From: Platycnemis pennipes
Taxonomy: Eukaryota > Arthropoda > Insecta > Odonata > Platycnemididae
NCBI GenBank assembly: GCA_933228895.1
Contig: OW121856.1
Coordinates: forward strand, 17,625,805 to 17,689,804
Reading direction: 5' to 3'
Length of the DNA stretch: 64,000 nucleotides
The notes under the pieces were generated by a model. The model saw only the letters and a program-made list of their open reading frames with translations. It was not told where the DNA came from and ran no database searches. How positions within the stretch are numbered: position 1 is the first letter of the stretch; each line of letters opens with the position of its first letter. Below are positions 52,548 through 63,945 of this stretch, piece by piece. Made by a program: the position numbers and the translations under genes.

Positions 52548-52905
52548 TGCATTAGTAAAAATATTCTAGTCTGAACTTCACGATTTAAAAAAGATTATAA
52601 TAGAAAATCAAGCATGCAGTAACATGCTGTTAGCCTTATACCAACATGCAACTACTTATGCTATTCATTGATACGCTTGTATTTTTACTATAGGATATAT
52701 TTACAGCTATTTCTATCCCTAATTGCACAAGGAAAGGACATTTTGAATGTGTCACTTCCACAATCAAAATCTATAATTTTATGATTATGGTCCAGTCTAC
52801 CATAGTAAGTTGGAGTTTGCAAAATATTTCACGTCATCAGTGAAAATATTTTCTGGAATAATGTTAAGAGATTAAGTCTGAATTTTGTCCCACGGTCTGA
52901 TATTG
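52548..52905 (-). mobile_element. CR1/L2-A LINE fragment (reverse, tail missing)
   Basis: The antisense of the A 3' UTR (ACCAACATGCAACTACTTAT) and of the C-terminal RT (GGTCCAGTCTACCATAGTAA, GTCATCAGTGAAAATATT). The terminal hairpin is absent. Confidence 0.8.
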
Positions 52906-53190
52906 ATTTCCAGAAAATTATGCCCCGATTGGGACGCGAAAGCGCACCATCTTGTTGGAATGACTGGTACAGCGTCTTAGTTCACTCGGCCAGGGATATT
53001 TTTATTTGTTGTCAGGGATATTGTTATTTGTCGTAAAATAGTGGTCCATTACTTCTTTCATAAGCATTACATGTCGTGTTGTGACATGACAAATGTTAAC
53101 TTCATGACTACCCTTTTTAAAATAATAAAAAAGGGGGGTCCACAGGAATACGAGGTAACTGTCCCTAGCACTCCATTTCTGTAAGACCAA
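52906..53190. other. Unassigned DNA
   Basis: No recognisable element. Confidence 0.35.
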
Positions 53191-53480
53191 AAATGAAGTC
53201 TACGCTCCATTCATCGACGCTGGGACGTTATCGCCACTCGGTCACGTTCCTCCCGATGGCGGCGGTTGAGCAACTTCCGGCCAGGTCAACTCCCACAATG
53301 CATCATTTCCGAACTCTCCTTACCCACCCAGGAAGGATCAAAAATGAAAGACAATTTGGACGGGTACCCTTTCTCCCTTTTCCTCTCACTAATGGCACAA
53401 TGGCGCCATCCTGCGGCAGATTACACTACTGCGGTAAAATTAACTGACCCACCCGTAGCACTGATAGAAATTTAAGAAGA
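53191..53480 (+). promoter_or_regulatory. Promoter-like CpG patch (weak)
   Basis: GATGGCGGCGG (YY1-like, about 53256), AACTTCCGG (ETS-like, about 53271) and CACAATGGCGCCATCCTG (about 53396) sit in a stretch richer in CpG than the surroundings. Two short overlapping frames (84 and 69 codons) have no motifs. It may be a host promoter or first exon; inference only. Confidence 0.25.
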
Positions 53481-53817
53481 GCTGCGCGCACTATCGACTT
53501 CCTGAAATAAAACGTTTTGCAGGTAAAAATGGCAAAAGTACACGATTAAATAAAAGTAATCAAATTGATGGACCGTAGCCGCAGAACGCCATAAGAAAAC
53601 CTATTGGAAAGGAATAGTCACGATTCGAGCAGGCAATTAGTCAGGCAATAAATTTTAATACACTTTAATATATTCTTAAAAATTAAAACATCGCCTTCCT
53701 CACGTCCTTGGAGTCCCTGGAGACCTTTTGGTCATGCTCAAGGGATGAAGATGCCAGGAAATGACACATATATTTTTTTGTAGTTCATAAGTTTAGGCTG
53801 GAATGTGGTATAAAAAC
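53481..53817. other. Unassigned AT-rich DNA
   Basis: No recognisable element. Confidence 0.35.
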
Positions 53818-53921
53818 CCATTTATGCATGATATTAAATGTGTGCTTGGTGTGAACTCACACCTGCAACACACCTTTATGGTGGCTTGCAGGGTATTGTA
53901 GGTATTATGTAGATGTAGATA
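53818..53921 (+). mobile_element. CR1/L2-A 3' end scrap
   Basis: TTATGCATGATATTAAATGT, hairpin CACACCTTTATGGTGG and GCAGGGTATTG with a duplicated GTATTATGTAGATGTAGAT tail. Confidence 0.83.
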
Positions 53922-54360
53922 TAAAATAACTGAAACATTTTAGGCCTCAACATTAAATTAACTACACTTTCCCGGTCAGCCACAGGTCCTTGATTGTAAT
54001 TTATATGATTTTTTGTTCAAAAGCAAACAAAGCAATTATTAAATGAAATATTTGCGTTTAAGTTAATATGGAAACTTAGCATCCATTTCAATTAGTATAG
54101 AAAAATAAGTAATCTTCACACTCTTAGGTGTTGGGTGAATCTTCATCAAGGTTTCTGTAGAGATTAACGAATGCATAGGTGCAATTGCGAGGAAGTCGGC
54201 TAACACAGATATCCCCGCACACAATTAAGAGAGGTTGATCAACTTGTCGAAAAAACACCATCAACTTTTTCCAAGGAATACCTCTTCAATTGGTTTCACG
54301 ATATAACTGGCCAGTGGTCTGTATAATAATTACAGAAAGTGATTTAAGTTTTGTGCAAGT
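53922..54360. other. Unassigned AT-rich DNA
   Basis: No recognisable element. Confidence 0.35.
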
Positions 54361-54426
54361 AATGTTCTGTGATACTTCACCCTCAACCACACACCCTAAC
54401 GGTGCCTTGCAGGATTTTACGCGGAT
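54361..54426 (+). mobile_element. CR1/L2-B-type 3' tail scrap
   Basis: TACTTCACCCTCAACCACAC, ACCCTAACGGTGCCTTGCAG: terminal hairpin, decayed. Confidence 0.6.
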
Positions 54427-54494
54427 TAAAATGGAAGAGAGGCGAACTTCGATGAACGGGTGCACCTAAGTTGCTCTCGACCTTCCACTAAAGG

Positions 54495-54555
54495 CAGAAA
54501 CATCAACTGGGACTCGAACTCAGACGTGTTCAGCAGTGGCTTCAGATACAGAGCC
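54495..54555 (-). mobile_element. tRNA-derived SINE (S2-like), reverse scrap
   Basis: The minus strand contains GAGTTCGAGTCCCAGTTGAT (B box region). The A box is not clear. Confidence 0.5.
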
Positions 54556-54786
54556 GATTTGGGAATTAATTCACACGACACGACGAAAACACGAGCTGGA
54601 ATATTATCAGGCCTGAGTACCTGTTCGAGCTAATGTTTTTTAATAAGGATTCGATTCCGCTGCAAGATGCCTATATCGATCAGGGGCACTAGTTGCTGAA
54701 ATCGGTCTGGTATGCTTTCGTCCAAACTACGTTTAGATTGTAGGATTGTACCTTGAACCTCGGTAAAATTGCCATGGGAATTAAGG

Positions 54787-54880
54787 ATCCTGGGTAGCGT
54801 TGAGGTTTTCGCAGTGGACCGGAACGCCAAATGTCCGTGGTTCGATTCCCGGTCCAGGTGATTTTTCTTCTCATGGCAAT
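54787..54880 (+). mobile_element. tRNA-derived SINE (S2-like)
   Basis: CCTGGGTAGCGTTGAGG (A box region), GTGGTTCGATTCCCGG (B box) and CCAGG closing the acceptor-like stem with CCTGG; then GTGATTTTTCTTCTC as in the S2 tail. The D and anticodon arms do not fold properly, so it is not a tRNA gene. Confidence 0.62.
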
Positions 54881-55850
54881 TGATGTGAATACGTTTATAT
54901 TAATTAAATTCCCACTGAAAAAAGGAATTGAAAAAATTTCCCTGGAAGTTCCCTGAAGGGTCGCAGTATACAGGTTGGAAACCACTGGTGCAGAGCAAGG
55001 ATCGTCTATTCTCTGCTTTTTGTTCGAAAATAGTTAAGCGTCTGAGTCGCAACGCATCAAAGTAGATAGAATCTTTCCAACAATTGACGGCACTTAATTA
55101 TTTTTTGTAAGAATGGGAATTTCTGAGAAAACCGTCGCGTCTTGAAAAGGTATCAGAGAGAGGATTTTCCATTAAGGATTCCAACGACCCGTTGGCCGTA
55201 GACATCTGAAGAGGGCCACCTCGGGAATCAATATCAGAAGTGAAGTTAGGAGGAGAATGACTTCCAAGGCGGCAGTCTTTCTCACAAAAGAAAAATTCCC
55301 TCGCCGAGAAAGAGACTTCTTTCATGGCAGAGAAAAAGAGACAACTTTCAAGAGGAGATAGGATAACATGGGCGCATTTTTACGTCGAGTTTGAGTGCTA
55401 ATTGGAATCCTAAGTACATCTAATGAATTTTATTCCCATAGATGAACTCCCGAGTTTAACACCGCAGATGCTCTGATTCTGACGCCTGCCACCGCCAATA
55501 CATACAACATATTCTTGCACAAAATTCTTCATAGCATTAATACTGATCGTAACCTATTAGGAGAGAAAAATGTTTCTGAGAAATCAAGGAGCCTAAAAAA
55601 ATTTTAAAGATCACCCTCTTATAATATGTCATTAGGCTCATGAGGGGAGGTGATTACACAAGACATCTCAGTTATTTATACCTTTGTGTACTCATTTTGC
55701 TGCAATTAAGGAGGGACAAGGGAATGTAAATGGGATCTAACACCATTTCCAACGGAAGAACTCTGAAATAAGTTAAATAGGTATTGTAAAAGGAATTTAT
55801 AACTCGAGTAATATTACAAATTCGAATCATGAAAAGAGGTGTACACTCAC
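54881..55850. other. Unassigned AT-rich DNA
   Basis: Short reverse ORFs at 54689-54985 and 55098-55325 have no motifs. Nothing else recognised. Confidence 0.4.
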
Positions 55851-56460
55851 TGATCTGCATAATACCCTGCAAGCCACCATAAAGGTACACGGCGGAGGGT
55901 ATATCTTTACGAAATATCCACTATCTCTTACGCTTGAAGTTAGATTTATTTTTGTCTCTCTAGGTTACCTTCGGATACACTGGAACTTTTTACACATTTA
56001 TTAATATATTCACAATTATTAAAATCTCTAATTGCACGAGGGAAGATAGGCATCTGCAATATGTCAGTTGGGTAATCTATTTCCCTAATTTTGTGTTTAG
56101 GGTCCAGTCTACCATAGCAAGATGTAGTTGGCAGAATGTTTTTTACGCTCAGTAAAAATATCGTCTTGGAATTACTTATGAGAATAAGTCTATATTTAAA
56201 AAAAAAGTTCTCTTAACGATGCAAGTGATGTTGATGTTTTCTTTTGCATGATCAGCAGATATTGATGGCAACATTTTCCCAATAACCCTGTGATAAATCT
56301 AAACCAATGATAAACATTTCCAATGATTTCCTACTTATATGTACCCCAACACAGATCATGCATGTATCTTATTCCAAGATATGAAATCAAATCCACATTT
56401 GTTAATTTCCTATTTTTAATATAGTAAATGGTAAGGGGGTACAGTTCTTTTTCCACAAAC
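55851..56460 (-). mobile_element. CR1/L2-A-related LINE, diverged reverse copy
   Basis: Terminal hairpin (TACCCTGCAAGCCACCATAA), a UTR unlike other A copies, then antisense of 'DRFKM', 'YGRLDPKHKIREIDY' and the 'KHIR' and 'NKCGFDF' regions to about 56460 (TTCTTTTTCCACAAACATCC). It appears older than the other copies. Confidence 0.75.
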
Positions 56461-56791
56461 ATCCAAAAAAGAAAAATACGGAATGAAGATTAACCATAAG
56501 AAACACTCGATTTTAACATTGGTCCTGGTTCTTTTCTCCTAATGCATATGATTGCCATTTCAATGCTTTTTACTGATCAATATTTTAATTATTAGTTTAT
56601 TAATAAATGCCACAATAGTAAAGTATTAGAAGAACTTTTTACATTTGTTTGAATGGAATGCCTCTCGCGGCAATAGCATTTCGATTTTAACTCTTGTTTT
56701 CCAAATCATTAATCAACTTGATGTGTGGAATGCGTTCATTACTCATGTGCGAGGCCTCATCCGAGGCGAATTGAATCGCAAGCCAATGATT
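56461..56791. other. Unassigned AT-rich DNA
   Basis: No recognisable element. Confidence 0.35.
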
Positions 56792-56961
56792 CTTGAGGCA
56801 AGTAGCGTACCAAGGCTACCTTGGCGTCCCTTGGCACCCTGGGCTAACTAGATGAAATGTAAACAAAAAAAAAAGATGTTTTTCAATTTTGGCGCCCCCC
56901 CTTTACGGCGCCCGGGGCGCCCCCCCCCCCCCCCACCCCTTGGAACGCTACTGCTTGAGTC
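56792..56961. mobile_element. hAT-type miniature element with imperfect 8-bp TSD
   Basis: The element is 56800-56953 (154 bp). Ends are AAGTAGCGTACCAAGG (left) and, inward from the right, CAGTAGCGTTCCAAGG. Flanks CTTGAGGC (56792-56799) and CTTGAGTC (56954-56961) match at seven of eight bases. The interior is GC-rich, with GGCGCCCGGGGCGC and a long C run. Non-coding. Confidence 0.75.
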
Positions 56962-58329
56962 TATGAAAAATGATTATTATTTCCACCACCTGAAAATTTA
57001 TGCAAAAAAATAAAATCAAATTCTATATTTATTTACCAAATATATTATCCTTACTCCAACTAACCAATTAAAAGCACTATAATTTTGTTTCCCGGGCGAT
57101 GTTACCTCTCAAAATATCGATTAATTCATGGTTTACGGAATGTCACTGAAAACACGCTTTTTTTCAAGAGAAATGTAAAAACTCAAGTCCTTTTCTTAAT
57201 GGAAAAGTATATCCCGAGCATCTGGTGGAAAACTTTCATCGCCCATAAAGCTTACCCACGGCTTCACCAAACTACGCTGAAATCAACATCAAAGGTTTCT
57301 TATTTATTTTTGTAAGGGAATGACATTACTGACATTTTAATCCTCGTAGCAACTCAATTTTCGGGCGATAAACGATCAAAGGGTCCTTCAACACATGCTA
57401 ATTTAAAAAAATGAAAATTTATGGAGGAACTTCCATCATATATAAAAGACATCCATATTATTAGTAGTCTTATTATCTTGACACTCTGCTTAAAATTTCA
57501 TCCCGATTGTCTCCAATTCTCACCCCTTCAAATTTCTTTCTCATCCTTCAACCAGCCCACTTCTTCTGCACACGTTTCATGTATTACCATTTCTTTAAAA
57601 AAATTGAAATAAGGTAAGTGAAAAAAATATCCGTCTTCCATAAGAAATATAAGTCTGCCATTTCCACACTAAGCGTATCTGTTTCGAGTATTCCATTGGT
57701 TCTGTAACCTCTCAGGTCCCACTAATATTCTCATCACTTGGTGATGAAATAAATGAGCCCCCGAGGGTAAAGAGAAGAGAAACCCCCAGGGTGAATAATA
57801 CAGAAAGCAATAGAAAGGGCAAATAGAGAACTGAATTTTTCTGATAAAATACGAGAAAACTAGTGAACCGCGAACATTAATATTTGAACGCTTAACAGAA
57901 ACATTGAGAAGGCAATCGCCATCAGACGCTAAGTGATAGTTTATAATTAATATGATTGAGACATAATTGAAAAAAAATTAAAATGGCGTCAAAAATAAAT
58001 CAAGATCTGTAACATAATCGACTCGACTCATTCATGAAAATAAGATAAGCCAAGTAACCCGCGATACAGATCTATTTTCTTCTTCCCAGAACAACGGGAG
58101 ATTATGATAGACAGTGTACTAATAGGACAGAGTAAACGCTGTCCTAGTTTGTAATGCATTTGTAACTCTTTATTACAACTAATGTCAAAAGCACTAGTAA
58201 ATTGGTAACGCAATTGAAGTCATGGTGACTATCAAATTCAAAATTATTAATAAAATTCATTTCAGGTTTCTAATAATTTTATTTCATCATGGCGGAAGCC
58301 TGACAAAATCCTTTTACACACTATATACT
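56962..58329. other. Unassigned AT-rich DNA
   Basis: No recognisable element or convincing frame on either strand. Confidence 0.4.
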
Positions 58330-58396
58330 CATCTTATAGAGATGGTTCACCCTTTGCTAGACACCCTCAAGGACGCCTGCTAGGATATTATCTGTA
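58330..58396 (+). mobile_element. CR1/L2 3' tail scrap (old)
   Basis: ATGGTTCACCCTTTGCTAGA, CACCCTCAAGGACGCCTGCT, AGGATATTAT: a decayed terminal hairpin. Confidence 0.5.
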
Positions 58397-58867
58397 CGCG
58401 TGCACGATACTAAGGAATCTTTAACAACATAATAAATATAACAGTTTCTACCCTGGAGTTCTTGGTTCTTTATTTTACACCATCATGTCTTTTATACGGC
58501 ACTATATGTTGGAGTCCACCATTTTCCTTGACTTAAGTTATCTCGAATGAATCCCTTATTCCTCTTCTTCTATTCCTCTTTCAATGAAGATACATTATCA
58601 CATTAGGGTAGTTTCCAATGTTTTTTTAATTATTTTCATCGAAAGTTCGATCTGGAAAGAAACTTCTGGAGTACGCATTTTAAGCCGTTCAATTTTAAAA
58701 TAACGTTTAATTATTTTTCCTCATTAATTAAAAAGGGAAAAAATTCAATGGCGCAAAATCTCGACGCAAAGCATTGCATGCCGGCAAATCATACATGAGA
58801 CGTGACATTCTTTCTTCTACCTGCCACTATGCGGTGTTGCGGACGTTTCCAAGCAGACGGAGCACTT
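58397..58867. other. Unassigned AT-rich DNA
   Basis: No recognisable element. Confidence 0.35.
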
Positions 58868-59228
58868 GGTTAAAGCTTATTAAATAGTATCGGAGGGATA
58901 ATTATTCGGTTAATTTATTATGATTAACTTCTATTCATTTATTTTAAATTGTTTGTTCATTTTATTAATTTAAAATCAGTACCTGTTAATTTTACTAATC
59001 ATACCGCGAAGTTTGCCCAAAGACGCGCGAACTTCACGCCATGCTTCGTTAAAGCTTATTAACTAGTATCGGAGGTATAGTTATTCAGTTAATTTATTAT
59101 GATTAACTTCTACTCATTTATTTGAAATTATTTATTAATTTTATTCATTTAAAAGCAGTAACTATTCATTTTACCTAAGCATACCGTGAAGTTGGCCCAA
59201 AGCCTCGCGAACTTCACGCCACGCTTCG
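58868..59228 (+). repeat. Two-copy tandem repeat, period 179 bp
   Basis: Units start at 58870 and 59049 (TTAAAGCTTATTAA) and end in CGCGAACTTCACGCCA followed by GCTTCG. They differ at scattered positions. This could be a fragment of satellite DNA or a local duplication. Confidence 0.85.
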
Positions 59229-59316
59229 CAGTAGCAGATGAATGATTCCACCAGCAGGATGCCCTGGAAGGAATACCCTCAGGCGTAACTTTGTGGAATG
59301 AAAACATGATGAAAAT

Positions 59317-59504
59317 AAAAATGACTTGGTATATTCCACGCCTTTTATTGCAACAATTGACCGGGGTTACGACGGCTAAAGTGTCATTATCAAGGATAAC
59401 CAAATAGCCAAATGTTTGGTTTGCTTTGATGATAACGCTTTAGTCGTCGAAACCGCGGTCGGTTGTTGCTATAAAAGGTTCGGAATATACAAAGTCATTT
59501 TTTT
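59317..59504. mobile_element. Penelope-type terminal repeats, inverted pair
   Basis: Arms of about 76 bp (59317-59392 and 59428-59504) share AAAATGACTTGGTATATTCC-type, TTATTGCAACAA and ACGACGGCTAAAG words. The right arm shows TTGATGATAACG...CGTCGAAACCGCGG, close to the PLE hammerhead core. The left arm has lost GAAAC. Confidence 0.6.
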
Positions 59505-59950
59505 CATGAGGAAGCCCTGGAGCCTATAAGATGACTATTAATACCATTTTTAACGGAGGAAACATTTCCATATATGATAATTTTCTCCGGATAATTCACT
59601 ATAGCTGAGGAGCTCTGAAATTCAATGGTAAGTTCAGGAGACGAATATATTTCCTATGTCTCAGCAGCGTAAACTGTACACCTGTCACTCCAGCAATAAG
59701 GCAGCGCATCCTTCCATTCCTCAGCTTTTTCAAATGGTCCTCAAATAAACATTTCATTCTCTAGTGGGATTGCTTAAATCAAACCTTTTGCGTGCGATGA
59801 CTACACTTATGGTAGGAAACGAATCGCAATTAAAGAATTTATTTGTCTTTGTTGAAGGAAACTACCCTATCATATGGCAGTTATGCTTACGTACTGTTGC
59901 GGAAGAACGTATGGCCTCATTGCTAAAGCATTATTACAGCTGTTGTGAAT
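59505..59950. other. Unassigned AT-rich DNA
   Basis: No recognisable element. Confidence 0.35.
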
Positions 59951-60156
59951 AGGAATTCCCTATATAGATCACAGTATCAGGCGTCACGTAGTGGAATTTA
60001 GACATATTGGATGAGTAAAAACCTTTAGCAATTTTCCACAATGTAATTTAAAATAATAAAATTACACAACACGTGTTTCGGCTTACTAAGCCATCATCAG
60101 GTGTACACTTGTGGAAAATTACTAAAGTTTTTTACTCATCCAACAGGAATTCCCTA
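59951..60156 (-). mobile_element. Solo Penelope-type terminal repeat with TSD and hammerhead-like core
   Basis: Insert 59963-60144 lies between AGGAATTCCCTA at 59951-59962 and 60145-60156. Within it, arms 60007-60040 and 60110-60143 are inverted over 34 bp with two mismatches. Between them, on the minus strand, are CTGATGA (60094-60100), a GGCTTA...TAAGCC stem and GAAAC (60075-60079), followed by ACGTGTTGTGTA. This is the best-preserved hammerhead-like core in the window. There is no coding part. Confidence 0.78.
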
Positions 60157-60578
60157 CTTTGGACCAGAGAATGACTCTTAAAATATGGGGTTAACTTATG
60201 ATGGAAGACGATGAGTGCTATAATAATAATATTTCACATCGGCTCCTCAAATAATAACAAAAATGCACCAAATGCAAATAATAATAATATCTTCAGGATC
60301 TGATCCACATCGCGATGGGAGACGCCACCCCGGCGCCAAGGAAGGCGCCACCGTGGGAGGGGGTGATTATGTGAGATAGCGAGGGGCGTGGGTGGAGAAT
60401 TCACACTTCCGGAGCCTCTTAAAAATCAGCGATGAATCTTCTTTCGGACACGAGGAGGATGTTGGGAGGGGTTTGAGTGGCAGGGGCATTATCTGGAGTG
60501 AGCGTGGCTTTAAAACAGTCACCAAATTCGGAGGAGGAAGGATAAAGGAGCGAAGGACTGCTCTTCGCAGGGAAATTG
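60157..60578. other. Unassigned DNA
   Basis: Overlapping opposite-strand frames (60367-60642 minus, 60392-60649 plus) run into repeat M and have no motifs. Confidence 0.35.
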
Positions 60579-61113
60579 AATGGGGGCGATTACTCGGAAC
60601 CGAAATCGCAATTTTGTACACGAAATCGTTAGATGGAAACAAAAAATGAATTTCAGTGAAAAAATTAATCTTCTAACCACAACCATTCACACATAAATCC
60701 AAAATTAAAATAAGCAAAAGGTGACGCCCACCGAAAAATATGCTTCGATATCATTGACGTCATTTTCCTCCCGTTCTTGACTGCTTTTAGGGGAAGGGAA
60801 GGGAGTGAAAGGGAGTTCTCTGAAGGATTGCTCGCCCAGATGCTGTCGCAACTGCTCCAATTGGCAGAGTCAGCTGTGTCCCCCCCATTTCGATAAGGCA
60901 AAGTAGCTTCGCGGGCTCAGTTGTGATTGGACGAAGTCGATATACGTCAGAGGTTGTAATACGCCCACTTTTCCGAAAGGGTTATAAACATCAGTTTTTC
61001 GCCGCTTATAACTCGAGAAATAATTGATGGATCAGAAAACGGAAAAATATGGGTCTTTTTATTTACATTCTATCAGATTTGACGATAAAAAGAATATGGT
61101 AAACGACCCCATT
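60579..61113 (+). mobile_element. Interspersed repeat M, copy 4
   Basis: Starts AATGGGGGCGATTACTCGG and ends GGTAAACGACCCCATT; the ends are inverted over about 15 bp. It shares CGAAATCGCAATTTTGTA, TGACGTCA (about 60756), two inverted CCAAT boxes and CACTTTTCCGAAAGGGTT with the other copies. Full length, 535 bp. Confidence 0.75.
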
Positions 61114-61539
61114 TCAGTTAAGATTGATGGCCTCAGGGTACGATAGTGGGTGACGGGCAGTAAAGGGATAAAATCTATAGGATTGAACACAATCAGCGTA
61201 AAGGAGTGACGAGAGTCGTTTACGGGAAACGTGAGACAGGAACTTTTTATGCAGCGGAAACAATTTGAATACGCGACCCGCAGGAAAAAATTGACTGACG
61301 AAGGCGCAAAAAGGGAATCCGTAGCGAATGTAAATAAAGAGCTAACAATTAATTTTCAAGACTGCAGTGGTACTTACATATTCCATGACGTCAATGAAGT
61401 CACCAGATCGCTTAAGTTTATTACAATTCACAAGAATTAATTCCTGAAAACCGTGTTTAATTATTATAACGGCATTTAACAAATCTAGCTGATGTCCTTC
61501 GCTAACGCTCTAATAGCTTTAGCATACCTTCCTCGTACG
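61114..61539. other. Unassigned DNA
   Basis: A 69-codon frame (61231-61440) without motifs. Confidence 0.35.
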
Positions 61540-61590
61540 GTTCCATACAAGAGCGGCATATTCTAAATAAGGCCTGACATTCAATCAACA
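61540..61590 (-). mobile_element. CR1/L2 coding scrap (reverse)
   Basis: The antisense of 'VRPYLEYAALVWN': CATACAAGAGCGGCATATTC and AAATAAGGCCTGAC. An old fragment. Confidence 0.5.
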
Positions 61591-62754
61591 AATCATAAAT
61601 AGAATGATAAAAATAACTATAAAGGCACAGCTCGTGTAATTTCTAAGATTATTTTTTCATCGAGACATATTTATCACGTCTAGGCTTACTCCTCAATTTT
61701 TTATCATTATTTCTTTGTTTTCGCGTTCTCAAAACAAAACTATATATGCTAATTGCTATTACTGCGGTATTTTTAAGAGCCATCTACAATATAATTTACA
61801 TTTACCAAAGATACGTGAATAATGTGCACTTCTAAAATTCAAATTAGTAGTAATCTGCGCGATTCGGTTATTAATCAGTAAGGTATGTTTTAAGCCACGG
61901 TTCCAATTCGGCATCAGTTTATGAAATTACGTTTCTTCTACCGATGCCACTACATTGCTTTCATGTTGAATTTTGCTACAGGGATTCACGTACCCTATGT
62001 GGCTCGAGCATAACAGTTTTATGACAATTACACCTGGACAGTGAGTTACTCTTAAATGATAAATATTGCATATCACCGTCATTAGTAGCGAAAAATATTA
62101 AATCCATTAGCAATTATTAAGCTACCACTGCGAATGTCGTGTACGGTGGTTCGAACATTTGCTTGTAAACATTTATGTACCTTTGTGCAAAAGGAGTGCA
62201 CATAATATCAAAGAACAATAGATTAAATTATCATTAAAAGATGTCAATTATCGTTAAAAGATGTCGTCTGTAATGTAGCTATTAGCAATTGAACTTTATT
62301 TTACAGAAATAAATGAATTTTAGATATTTTGAAAAAAATAGAACTGTTTTTACACTATTATTGATATTAAATTTTAGTTTAAGGACTAAATACATATACT
62401 CAAGATTTAAAGAGAGACAATAAGGAAATTAATGAAACATCACCAAAAGAAAGAGTAAAACTAAGCAAATAAACTTCCAAGAGAACGGCATAAGCAATAT
62501 AAAATAAATAATTCACTGAAAACCAGTTTGACTTCAACGAAAAAAATTATTATTCTAATATTGAAAGTCATCCTGATATCTAATTGAGTAATTAAAATCC
62601 TCTACCTCATAACACCTTCCGAGCAGTTACACCCTGCAACATGGAATAACTTAATGTTTTGAAGACAGCAGACACAACCAGGCGTGACCATTTATTCATA
62701 ACTATAGGCACGGCTTTAATTATTTCTCATAAAAGAGGAGTTAGATGAAGAAAA
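61591..62754. other. Unassigned AT-rich DNA
   Basis: No recognisable element or convincing frame. Confidence 0.4.
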
Positions 62755-62960
62755 GTTGCCTCCCATCCCTAGGGCCCGGGTTAAATTCCTTGGCATTGGC
62801 GGATTTTTCAGTGGAAAACCGGTCCCAACTTGAGTGGAGTGGAGGGCATTTCAAGTTCAATACTCCGTCCGTCGGATGGAACGTTGAACCGTGGTCCCCT
62901 TGGCGCCTTTCGTTAAGAGTAGGCTAATTCCGACGCCGAGTAAGTTGCCCTTTGACTTTC
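62755..62960 (+). mobile_element. tRNA-derived SINE family S1, copy 3
   Basis: CCCATCCCTAGGGCCCGG, TTCAGTGGAAAACCGGTCCC, CCGTCGGATGGAACGTTGAA and GGTCCCCTTGGCGCC match 7010-7180. An 8-bp GAGTGGAG duplication distinguishes this copy. The A box is not visible, so the head is truncated. Confidence 0.65.
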
Positions 62961-62984
62961 AACGGGGAGGTGAAAATCTTTTAA

Positions 62985-63945
62985 CACGATGAATTAAATT
63001 AAACCAATGAACTATTTGCTCTTTAAAACGTATGACCAGATATCATGCAACTCATAGAACCTACTGGGAACAATTATTAAATTAATCACAACATAGAAGG
63101 TGAAAACACAGAGTTATCCATTCCAGTGTAACTAACTATTTAAGTACTTTAATATCCATTTCTGTGTACATAGTCCCAATTGTGTATTAGCATATAAAAT
63201 CCACAACTGGCACAGATAATGCAGATATACGCAAAATAAAAGCCAGTAGGAGTGGGTACTGTAAGTTATCACCCAGCGGTATTAAATTTTTATTGATTCT
63301 CAAAACTTTTAGGAGAATTTCAATGCACACTTGATGCTAGTCGTTTTTGAGCTATGCCATGCAAAAAGAGATAAGGGTGAAAATTAACAAGCGAAAGTTC
63401 TCAAGCAACTAATTTAAAAAAGGAAAGAAAAAACATCTGCTCCGAATTCAATGATTTTCAGATGAGAGTAAATGTTAACAATAAAGGGGAAAAAATAAAC
63501 CATTAAGTTGATTTACGCAAAAAATACTTTTTAAGTGCACCTTTAACACCACAGTAAGAGTTTTTCTCAAGATTTCAAGTTTTTATACCCAGCAGTTTGG
63601 GTTATTCATGGATGTTCAGTGAATGAACCAGTGTGTCAGTCAGGACATTCAATTTTACATGCATAGAATAGCGGAAGGTTGCCGTTGAATTTCACCATGG
63701 CTATAAACACTTAGATAATTATAAATCAAATTAAACCAATAAACAATTTGCAAATTTACAGGACTCGGAATATTTATTAACTTAACCACAACGTAGAAGG
63801 CGAAAATACTTTGAGTTCTCCATTCTAGTGTGCAGACTATTTATGCATTTTAATCTGTGCAATTAATTACGTAAGCTATCGCCTTGCGGTATTAAATTTC
63901 TATTGATTGTCGAAACTTAAGAAGAATTTCAATGCACACAAGCAA
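62985..63945 (+). repeat. Direct repeat pair about 730 bp apart
   Basis: 62985-63345 and 63715-63945 share AAATTAAACCAAT, CACAAC(A/G)TAGAAGG, CCATTC(C/T)AGTGT, GCGGTATTAAATTT and GAATTTCAATGCACAC in the same order. The second copy lacks about 130 bp of the middle. Nature unknown. Confidence 0.65.
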
